Assembly (NCBI GenBank): GCA_045578725.1
Contig: JAZNKS010000057.1
Location: forward strand, 1-7,569
Reading direction: 5' to 3'
DNA length: 7,569 nucleotides
Source: Flemingiibacterium sp045578725
Lineage (GTDB): Bacteria > Bacillota > Clostridia > Oscillospirales > CAG-272
Shown: positions 1-4,947 of the stretch, one piece after another
Layout: the number at the start of each line of letters is the position of its first letter
How positions within the stretch are numbered: position 1 is the first letter of the stretch
Made by a program: the position numbers and the translations under genes
The notes under the pieces: generated by a model
Seen by the model: only the letters and a program-made list of their open reading frames with translations
What the model was told of the DNA's origin: nothing
Databases searched by the model: none

Positions 1-1
1 C

Positions 2-652
2 CTGCTGATCGGGGGCGGGCATTATGAGCGTTTAGCGGCCGTCACGTCCTCCCACAACTGCGCCAGCGAGCGGCAGTTCCGCTTTCCCATCGAATACGGC
101 GGTCAGCGCACGCCCACCGCCCAATGGACGGTCACGGCTGCGGGGGCGCTGATTCTGGCATCGGGCGGCGGGGGGCCGTATATCCGCGCCGTCCTGCCGG
201 GTCGGGTGACGGATCGCGGGATCGCGGACACGGCCAACATGGGTGCGGCGATGGCACCGGCGGCAATCGACACGCTGGGTCGGTATTTTCGGGAATCGGG
301 GAAGCGGCCCGGGGATTTTTCGGCGATTTTCACCGGGGATCTGGGAATGGTGGGGAGCGGGATTCTCACCGATCTGCTGGCGCGGGAGGGCTTGGATCTG
401 TCCGGGCTTCATTATGACTGCGGGATGCTCATCTATGACCGGGAGCGGCAGGATGTACACGCGGGCGGCTCCGGATGCGGATGCGCGGCCTCGGTGCTGG
501 CCTGTCACATTCTCCCGGCGATGCGCGAAGGGAAGTTCACCGACGTGCTGTTTGTGGCGACCGGCGCGATGATGAGCCCGGATTCCGTCAAGCAGGGGCT
601 GTCGATTCCGGGGATTGCGCATCTTCTGCATCTTTCATCGGAGGCTTGCTGA
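2..652 (+). CDS. spoVAD: Stage V sporulation protein AD (5'-truncated by window edge)
   Basis: Part of the SpoVA complex in the spore inner membrane. In Bacillus this complex imports dipicolinic acid (DPA) into the forespore and releases it at germination, and SpoVAD is the DPA-binding, thiolase-fold subunit. The visible 216 codons are open from base 2 to TGA at 650-652. They carry strong family signatures in order: TSSHNCASERQFRFPIEYG near the start, RTPTAQWTVTAAGA, NMGAAMAPAAIDT, FTGDLGMVGSGI, HYDCGMLIYD, the cysteine/glycine motif VHAGGSGCGCAAS, and VATGAMMSPDS near the end. SpoVAD is normally about 335-340 residues, so roughly the first 120 lie outside the window. spoVAE starts one base after the stop, as expected for a spoVA operon. 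The forespore sigma factor that usually drives this operon would act upstream, out of view. Confidence 0.96.
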   Translation: MLIGGGHYERLAAVTSSHNCASERQFRFPIEYGGQRTPTAQWTVTAAGALILASGGGGPYIRAVLPGRVTDRGIADTANMGAAMAPAAIDTLGRYFRESGKRPGDFSAIFTGDLGMVGSGILTDLLAREGLDLSGLHYDCGMLIYDRERQDVHAGGSGCGCAASVLACHILPAMREGKFTDVLFVATGAMMSPDSVKQGLSIPGIAHLLHLSSEAC

Positions 653-653
653 T

Positions 654-1022
654 ATGGAGGGAATTCTTTCGTATATCGCCGCCTTTTTTGTCGGCGGGTG
701 CCTCTCATTGATCGCGCAGGTGCTGATTGACAAAACAAAGCTGACCCCGGCGCGAATCCTCGTTTTCTATGTGGTGGCCGGCGTGATTCTGACGGGGCTC
801 GGGATCTACGGCCCGCTGGTGGATTTTGCCGGATGCGGCGCGACGGTACCTTTGACCGGATTTGGGTATTCGCTGGCCATGGGCGTGAAGGAGGCCATCG
901 CCGAGCGGGGACTGGTCGGGGCGCTGACCGGCGGACTGACGGCCACATCCGGCGGCATCGCGGCGGCAATGGTTTCCGCCTTTCTGGCCTCGCTGATCTT
1001 CCGCGGCAAGCCCAAGGGCTGA
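654..1022 (+). CDS. spoVAE: Stage V sporulation protein AE (SpoVAEB type)
   Basis: Small integral membrane subunit of the SpoVA DPA channel of spores. The protein is 122 residues, the usual size for SpoVAEB. It opens with a hydrophobic segment (YIAAFFVGGCLSLIAQVLI), then the hallmark IDKTKLTPARILV. A second helix follows (FYVVAGVILTGLGIYGPLV), then the conserved GATVPLTGFGYSLA and GALTGGLTATSGGIAAA, and a last helix with a basic tail. The start is ATG 654, chosen because GGAGG at 640-644 lies 9 nt upstream and because family members begin just before this first helix. An in-frame codon upstream at 615 would extend into spoVAD and lacks a ribosome site. The 1-nt gap to spoVAD implies co-translation. 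No convincing terminator follows; the next gene has its own promoter. Confidence 0.96.
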   Translation: MEGILSYIAAFFVGGCLSLIAQVLIDKTKLTPARILVFYVVAGVILTGLGIYGPLVDFAGCGATVPLTGFGYSLAMGVKEAIAERGLVGALTGGLTATSGGIAAAMVSAFLASLIFRGKPKG

Positions 1023-1031
1023 AATTCCCCC

Positions 1032-1060
1032 TTGACGAACGGTTCCATTCGTGGTATAAT
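1032..1060 (+). promoter_or_regulatory. Sigma-A promoter, extended -10, for the 1091 gene
   Basis: The -35 TTGACG (1032-1037, 5/6) and -10 TATAAT (1055-1060, 6/6) are separated by exactly 17 bp. A TG at 1052-1053 makes it an extended -10. Predicted transcription start is about 1067, giving a leader near 24 nt with GGAGG at 1078-1082. It lies 10 bp after the spoVAE stop, so the next gene is probably expressed in vegetative cells independently of the sporulation operon. Confidence 0.82.
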
Positions 1061-1090
1061 ATTGCTATATCCCAAACGGAGGTAACCGTC

Positions 1091-1753
1091 ATGATTCTTT
1101 CCTCACGCGAAACCTGCATCGCCTACCGCTGTCCTTACTGCGGCGCCGGCACCAAAAGCCTCGTCGGCGTATTCTCGCTCAGCGGCGCGCTGAAAAAGCT
1201 TAAATGCGACTGCGGCACCAGCGAGCTTTCCATCGCCCAGACCTCGGACGGCAAGCTCCGCATCACTGTTCCGTGTATGCTCTGCCAGTCCGAGCACACC
1301 TTCACCATCAGCACCCGGCTTTTCTTTGAGAAGGAGCTGTTTATCTATGCCTGCCCTTATTCGGCGATTGATCTCGTCTTCATCGGCACGAAGGAAGCGG
1401 TCGAGGCCGCGCTGGACAAATCCGAGCAGGAATTGCTGACCATGCTGAAGGAGGCGGGCATTGACGATATCGAAGCCCTTCACGGGGAGCTTGACAAGCT
1501 CGACGAGGAGGACGATGACCGTCCGATCGACCCGTCGATTTACGATACGATCATGTTTGTCATCGCGGATCTGCGCGAGGCGGGTGAGATCTCCTGCTGC
1601 TGTGACGACGGCGAATACGATGTGGCGGTATCCGACGATCATGTCAAGGTTTACTGCAAGACCTGCGGCGCATCCAAGGACATTCCCACCGACAGCGAGC
1701 TGTTCGCCCGCGCCTTCCTCGATGTGACCCATCTGAAGCTGGAAAAGCTGTAA
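1091..1753 (+). CDS. Unrecognised cysteine-rich, zinc-ribbon-like protein
   Basis: A 220-residue cytoplasmic protein that I cannot assign to a named family. The N-terminal quarter has paired cysteines resembling zinc ribbons: C14-x2-C17 (CPYC) with C39-x-C41, then C62-x2-C65 with H69 and a lone C88. The middle, about residues 96-145, is a predicted amphipathic helical stretch, strongly acidic around LDKLDEEDDDRP, and may be a coiled coil. A second cysteine cluster lies near the C terminus: C169-C170-C171 and C189-x2-C192 (CKTC). No membrane segment or signal peptide is seen. ATG 1091 is chosen because GGAGG (1078-1082) sits 8 nt upstream; the frame is open further back only through spoVAE. 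It is expressed from its own strong promoter. Zinc binding is inferred from cysteine spacing; DNA, RNA or protein binding cannot be distinguished. Confidence 0.85.
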   Translation: MILSSRETCIAYRCPYCGAGTKSLVGVFSLSGALKKLKCDCGTSELSIAQTSDGKLRITVPCMLCQSEHTFTISTRLFFEKELFIYACPYSAIDLVFIGTKEAVEAALDKSEQELLTMLKEAGIDDIEALHGELDKLDEEDDDRPIDPSIYDTIMFVIADLREAGEISCCCDDGEYDVAVSDDHVKVYCKTCGASKDIPTDSELFARAFLDVTHLKLEKL

Positions 1754-1786
1754 GCGCCGGATTTTGTGTCAAGTGGGCGCAGGCCG

Positions 1787-1797
1787 CATAAGATAAT
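1787..1797 (+). promoter_or_regulatory. Possible sporulation-type -10 element (weak)
   Basis: In the 110-bp gap between the zinc-ribbon-like gene and the miniprotein, CATAAGATA (1787-1795) fits the CATAnnnTA pattern of a mother-cell sigma-K -10. It also matches 6 of 8 bases of a sigma-E -10 (CATACAAT). No clear matching -35 lies at the right distance; GTCAAG (1768-1773) is the nearest resemblance. A sigma-A reading (GATAAT, 1792-1797) also lacks a spaced -35. Listed because the downstream peptide resembles small spore-former proteins; it may be chance. Confidence 0.18.
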
Positions 1798-1863
1798 AGC
1801 AGAGGGCGGGAATTCCCGTCTTCCAGTACCGCCCACCGGCGCGGATTTTTTGGAGGTTCTGCT

Positions 1864-1959
1864 ATGAACAACTGCCTGTGCAACCTTTTCGACGACAAGT
1901 GCGTCTGGCTCATCATCATCGCCCTGCTCATCATCTTCTGCTGCGGCAGCGGCTGCTAA
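1864..1959 (+). CDS. 31-residue Cys-rich membrane miniprotein
   Basis: A very short gene: ATG 1864 to TAA 1957-1959, with GGAGG (1852-1856) 7 nt upstream, a perfect site and spacing. The peptide begins MNNCLCNLFDDKCVWL, continues as a hydrophobic helix (LIIIALLIIF), and ends CCGSGC. Six of 31 residues are cysteine, flanking one membrane-spanning segment. This layout recalls the tiny YjcZ-like and other cysteine/glycine-rich hydrophobic proteins of spore formers, but I cannot place it in a family. It could be a spore-associated membrane peptide, a metal- or redox-active peptide, or a toxin-like peptide; nothing here decides. It lies 110 bp after the zinc-ribbon-like gene, with no clear terminator between them, so read-through transcription is possible. 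The same reading frame continues past the stop into an Ala-Pro repeat (1969-2043). Confidence 0.72.
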   Translation: MNNCLCNLFDDKCVWLIIIALLIIFCCGSGC

Positions 1960-1968
1960 GCAGCTGGC

Positions 1969-2043
1969 GCTGCACCAGCTAACGCTGCACCAGCATAAGC
2001 GGCACCAGCTTTCGCTGCACCAGCTTACGCTGCACCAGCAAAG
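1969..2043 (+). repeat. Five tandem copies of a 15-bp repeat
   Basis: Five contiguous units start at 1969, 1984, 1999, 2014 and 2029; the consensus is GCTGCACCAGCTTAC. The first 11 bases are nearly invariant (one T-to-G change in unit 3) and the last four vary. Each unit is itself an inverted repeat, GCTG-CAC-CAGC. CAGC of one unit can also pair with GCTG of the next, so the transcript could switch between alternative short hairpins. In the frame of the upstream miniprotein the units read AAPAN, AAPA-stop, AAPAF, AAPAY and AAPAK. The array sits between the miniprotein stop and a terminator, so it would form the 3' untranslated region. Confidence 0.9.
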
Positions 2044-2083
2044 AAAGACCGCCGTACCTACGGGTACGGCGGCTTTGTTTATT
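2044..2083. terminator. Strong bidirectional intrinsic terminator with UACG tetraloop
   Basis: A perfect 10-bp stem, CCGCCGTACC (2049-2058) with GGTACGGCGG (2063-2072), closes a TACG loop. The C(UACG)G arrangement is of the extra-stable UNCG type. On the + strand it is followed by CTTTGTTTATT. On the - strand the flank reads as TCTTTCTTT. It therefore suits both convergent units: the + strand miniprotein/repeat transcript and the - strand solute-binding protein gene, whose TAA (2079-2081) lies in the T-rich flank. Confidence 0.9.
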
Positions 2084-3535
2084 CGGGATTGTTGATGGCA
2101 TCCAGCTCGGCCAGGATCGCTTCCTTGAAGGAAGCGACATCGGAGGCGACGGAATCGTCACCGGCGAGCGCCTTCTTTGCGACAGCCGACATGAGATTGC
2201 GGGTCTGGGGGGAATAGCGGGAGAGATCCGGCACGCTGGAACTTATGATGATATCGAGCATTTCGATCGAATCATCGTTGCGCAGGCCCTTCTGCTCGAG
2301 GGTGACCTCACGGAAGACGGGCATGACCATCTCATACGAGAGGTAGGAAAGCGCATCGCCGACGGCGGCGGAGAAGTCGGGATCGGCGGTCAGCGTCGGG
2401 ATGGCGAAGCAGGGCGTGCCGTAGAAGGGCATCGAATAGTAATTCTCCTGCAGCTCATCCAGCTTCGGATAGGGAACGATGCCGAAGGTAAAGGCCTCGA
2501 TACTGCGCATCCGGGTTGCCTTGGAAAGCTCGGCGGTCACAAAGAGGGAGCGCTCATGCTCGAAGGCGTAGATATAGCTGCCGGGATCGTCATCGGAGAC
2601 GCCGGATCCGGGATGGGCATAGAGGGTACCGTCCCGCGAGGACAGCCGGGAGGCGAAGGTCGAAACGGCGCGGTAGAAGCGCTCGGTGCCGGCGGTTAAG
2701 GTCAGCTCGCCGTCAACGGTATCCAGAAACCGCTCGTTCATGCCGATGAAGAATTTATCGGTGCCGCTGTAGGCGATGCCGTACACGGCCTTTCCGTCGG
2801 TATTCCAGGCAAAGGAATCGTCACCGTTCAGATTGGCGGCCGCCCTGGCGTATTCAGACAGCTTATCGATCGTCCATTTGCCCTCGCGGACGAGATCGTA
2901 GGGAAGCTCCAGCTTGAGATCGGTCATCCGGTCCTCATTGAAGAAGAGGCACCAGAGCGAATCGACGACCATCAGCTGGGAGGATCCGGCCGCGGCGTAG
3001 AGGGAACCGTTAAAGGTATTGGCATCGTTGAACTGCGCCAGCCACCAGGGCTGATCCAGCTGCATGGCATCAAGCTCCGTCAGATCGTGAAGCAGATCCT
3101 GCGAGGTGAAGCCGGGCAGATCGCGGTGGGGAATATAGATCGCCTGATAGGTATCCTCGGCGGCGAGGAGAACCTGTTTTGCGTGCTTGGCAAGCTCCTC
3201 ATCGACGCCTTTATTGTTTCCTCCAGCGTGATGCCCATCTTTTCCTCCAGCGTGCGGCAGCGGTTGTACATAGCATCATTGAGCATCTCGCCGTCCGCTC
3301 TCTCCCGGTCGATCTGCGCGTGCATACTGTAGATATCGCCGGCATTGAGAAAGGCGAAGGTCCGGCCGCTGTATTTGTCGGTGAAGGCGTATTCCGCTTC
3401 GGGAGCAGCGGAGTCACTGGAGCTGCCGGAGGTATCGGATCCGGTCGGATTTTCCGGTTCCGTCCCGCCGCAGGAGAGAGCGGATGCGGCAAGCAGACCG
3501 GCAAGGATCAGACAAAAAGCATTTTTCCATTTCAT
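2079..3535 (-). pseudogene. Extracellular solute-binding lipoprotein, frameshifted
   Basis: Substrate-binding lipoprotein of an ABC importer, probably for a carbohydrate; it would be anchored outside the membrane. The N terminus has a lipoprotein signal (basic MKWK, hydrophobic core, Cys22 after ASALS), then a Ser/Gly/Asp linker and DKYSGRTFAFLNAGD, typical of these proteins. The frame is broken near residue 107. Upstream it reads GITLEE; the natural continuation NNKGVDEELAKHAKQVLLA, then HRDLPGFTSQDLLHDLTELD and the rest to TAA at 2079, is in another frame. Adding one A to the AAA run (+ strand TTT 3217-3219) restores one protein of about 485 residues, normal for the family. ATG 3535 has AGGAAA (+ strand 3545-3550) 9 nt upstream. 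Both halves look fully conserved, so this is a very recent mutation or a sequencing error. No permease genes are visible; the divergent AraC-type gene probably regulates it. Confidence 0.85.
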
Positions 3536-3587
3536 AGCATTGCATTTCCTTTCGCATCGGAATTACAGCAAATATTCCTGTATCTAC

Positions 3588-3616
3588 TTGACATTTTATC
3601 ATATCTGCGCTATAAT
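3588..3616 (+). promoter_or_regulatory. Perfect-consensus sigma-A promoter of the AraC-family gene
   Basis: TTGACA (3588-3593) and TATAAT (3611-3616) match the consensus at all 12 positions with the ideal 17-bp spacer. Predicted start is near 3623, leaving about 60 nt of leader before ATG 3684. An intrinsically strong promoter for a regulator gene suggests that it is held down by repression or by the overlapping divergent promoter. Confidence 0.88.
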
Positions 3617-3621
3617 GTAAA
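3593..3621 (-). promoter_or_regulatory. Sigma-A promoter of the solute-binding protein gene
   Basis: Reading the - strand, -35 TTTACA (+ positions 3616-3621) and -10 TAAAAT (3593-3598) are each 5/6 matches, with a 17-bp spacer and a TG one base before the -10 (extended -10). Predicted start is near 3586, giving a leader of about 50 nt. It lies on top of the divergent + strand promoter, and the direct repeats at 3622-3656 abut its -35. Confidence 0.7.
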
Positions 3622-3656
3622 GGACAGAATCAAAGATTCATCGGACAAATTCCAAA
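3622..3656. promoter_or_regulatory. Candidate AraC-type operator: 21-bp-spaced direct repeat
   Basis: GGACAGAATCAAAG (3622-3635) and GGACAAATTCCAAA (3643-3656) match at 10 of 14 positions and start exactly 21 bp apart. This is the two-helical-turn spacing typical of AraC-family half sites. The pair directly adjoins the -35 of the leftward promoter, an activation position. It also covers the predicted start of the rightward promoter, a repression position. A small inverted repeat, GAATC-AAA-GATTC (3627-3639), lies inside it and is an alternative explanation. Confidence 0.45.
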
Positions 3657-3683
3657 AAATGCGCCGTGAGGAGGGAGCTTGCT

Positions 3684-4496
3684 ATGGAGCTGTTTCTTGA
3701 ATACGAGTCGCTTCAGGATAAGAAGGATACCATCTATGTATTCCGGCAGGACAGCTCGTCAACGCCGCTTCATTTTCACAATGCGGCGGAGCTGATCTAT
3801 GTGCTGGAGGGTGAACTGGAAGCGGTGATTGACGGGCAGGTCTGCCATCCGCGGGCCGGAGATTTGATCATGATCGGCAGTCTTGCGCCCCACACCATTG
3901 AGCCGCTGACGGATTATTCCTATTACTGTGCCATTCTGCCGCCCTCGCGGATTCCGGAATGGCGGGATCGGCTTCACCGGATGAGCTTTTCAAAGCCTGT
4001 TCAATCCGATGATCCGGCGGGCACGATCCGCCAGCTGTTTGAACTGATGCATGGAATCTGCCGCGACAAGGAGCTCTATCCGCCCGAATCGAGACAGGAG
4101 CCGATCCGGCATCTGGCCGCCGTGCTTCTCGATCGGGTTGTGCGGTGCTGTCCGCTGACCGAACAGCCGCGCTCCACCACGCTGATCTCCGACACGGTGC
4201 GGATCATTCAGCAGAATCATACGAAAAAACTGCTTGTGTCCGATATCGCGCACACCCTCGGATGCAACGCCCAGCAGCTGTCCGAGCGTTTTCGCGCAAT
4301 CATGAAGATCAGCATACCGGATTACATCACCGTGCTTCGCCTGCAGACGGTGATCCGCCTGCTCAATGAGCGCCGGGATGCTCTCCTGTCCGAGATTGCG
4401 GAGGAGTCGGGCTTTGGCAGCACGCGCAGTATGCTCCGCGCGTTCGGCGAGCAGTACGGGATGTCGCCGTCGGAATACCGGAAGACGCTCCGGTAG
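3684..4496 (+). CDS. AraC-family transcriptional regulator with cupin sensor
   Basis: A 270-residue regulator of the cupin-plus-AraC-HTH type, the common sugar-responsive architecture in Clostridia. The N-terminal beta-barrel (about residues 20-90) carries HFHNAAEL (H30, H32, E36), then YVLEGELEAVIDGQ and RAGDLIMIGSLAPHTIEP. A helical linker follows. The C-terminal double helix-turn-helix (about 168-268) includes LLVSDIAHTLGCNAQQLSERF and the second motif SEIAEESGFGSTRSMLRAF, ending in GMSPSEYRKTLR, the classic AraC tail. ATG 3684 is chosen over the in-frame GTG 3666 because AGGAGG (3669-3674) lies 9 nt before the ATG and overlaps the GTG's own coding. The gene has a perfect sigma-A promoter and is divergent from the solute-binding protein gene, its most likely target. 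The ligand is unknown. Confidence 0.94.
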   Translation: MELFLEYESLQDKKDTIYVFRQDSSSTPLHFHNAAELIYVLEGELEAVIDGQVCHPRAGDLIMIGSLAPHTIEPLTDYSYYCAILPPSRIPEWRDRLHRMSFSKPVQSDDPAGTIRQLFELMHGICRDKELYPPESRQEPIRHLAAVLLDRVVRCCPLTEQPRSTTLISDTVRIIQQNHTKKLLVSDIAHTLGCNAQQLSERFRAIMKISIPDYITVLRLQTVIRLLNERRDALLSEIAEESGFGSTRSMLRAFGEQYGMSPSEYRKTLR

Positions 4497-4504
4497 GGGC
4501 AAAC

Positions 4505-4545
4505 AAGAAGCCTTTCACCGGTTGGTGAAAGGCCTCTTTTCTTAT
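4505..4545. terminator. Bidirectional intrinsic terminator
   Basis: A perfect 10-bp stem, GCCTTTCACC (4510-4519) with GGTGAAAGGC (4524-4533), has a GGTT loop. On the + strand CTCTTTTCTTATT follows, ending the AraC-family transcript. On the - strand the flank reads TTCTTGTTT, ending the fucosidase-DUF2500 operon, whose stop codon is at 4549-4551. Confidence 0.9.
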
Positions 4546-4548
4546 TAT

Positions 4549-4935
4549 TTACTCTTCGCTCATGCCCTGGCCGCGGCGCTCGAAGGAGAGATACCGCGTG
4601 CCCTGGAAGGTCAGAATACCCGTATCGCCCTCGGCGATCAGGCCGTATTCCGCGCCCGACAGATGCAGCTCCATCCGGTCGCCGCTCTCCACCTCAAAGG
4701 TGACATAATAGGTGGTCGAGGTGTGATGGTGGCCGTTTGAATGGCGGTGGCGGCTGACATTGGTACGCTTGGTGACCACCGATGCGGGGACACTCAGGCG
4801 GGGGGAATTGTTGTTTTTATTCCACTCGCCGATGCCGCGCACGATGGTAACGATAAAGATACCGAACACCAGCACAAACATCAGGCTGAAGATCACCGGA
4901 AAGACCGAAAACATGAAATCGCCGGCAAAACCCAT
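4549..4935 (-). CDS. DUF2500-family membrane protein
   Basis: A 128-residue protein matching the DUF2500 pattern as I recall it; the biochemical role of that family is unknown. One N-terminal membrane helix (about residues 8-33, FSVFPVIFSLMFVLVFGIFI) is followed by GIGEWNKNNNSP and PASVVTKRTNVS. A His-rich turn comes next (HRHSNGHHHTSTTYYVTFE), then a small beta-rich domain with ESGDRMELHLSGAEYGLIAEGD and LTFQGTRYLSFER. The soluble part follows a single anchor and may lie outside the cell; topology is inference. The HxHxxxxHHH cluster could bind metal, but family members vary here. ATG 4935 has AGGAG (4944-4948) 8 nt upstream, and that site overlaps the TAA of the fucosidase gene, so the two are one operon. 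A functional link to fucose metabolism is not established. Confidence 0.88.
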   Translation of the reverse strand: MGFAGDFMFSVFPVIFSLMFVLVFGIFIVTIVRGIGEWNKNNNSPRLSVPASVVTKRTNVSRHRHSNGHHHTSTTYYVTFEVESGDRMELHLSGAEYGLIAEGDTGILTFQGTRYLSFERRGQGMSEE

Positions 4936-4947
4936 CGTCCGGACTCC

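Noticed and set aside
32..631. Open - strand frame opposite spoVAD
   Set aside because: It is Arg/Pro-rich, which is typical of a shadow frame, and the + strand carries unmistakable SpoVAD motifs.
1807..1818. Perfect 12-bp palindrome CGGGAATTCCCG upstream of the miniprotein
   Set aside because: Short, isolated, with no paired promoter; it may be chance in GC-rich DNA.
1831..1851. Possible terminator (CGCC-CACC-GGCG before a T run)
   Set aside because: Only a 4-bp stem not directly abutting the T run, and it lies immediately before the GGAGG of the miniprotein.
1969..2043. CRISPR array
   Set aside because: Units are contiguous 15-mers with no unique spacers, and no cas gene is present.
1955..2095. 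A + strand frame reading the 15-bp array as LHQLT-type repeats
   Set aside because: It has no usable start codon, and its repeat variants are non-synonymous, unlike the AAPA frame.
1979..2161. A - strand frame reading the array as KLVQR-type repeats
   Set aside because: It overlaps the solute-binding protein 3' end and the terminator, and has no family resemblance; repeats in any frame follow automatically from a 15-bp period.
3211..3222. Programmed -1 frameshift site in the solute-binding protein gene
   Set aside because: No canonical slippery heptamer in the reading frame, and solute-binding proteins are not known to use recoding; a one-base indel is simpler.
3990..4502. Open - strand frame opposite the AraC-family gene
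   Set aside because: Shadow of a conserved HTH-domain gene, with no start context.
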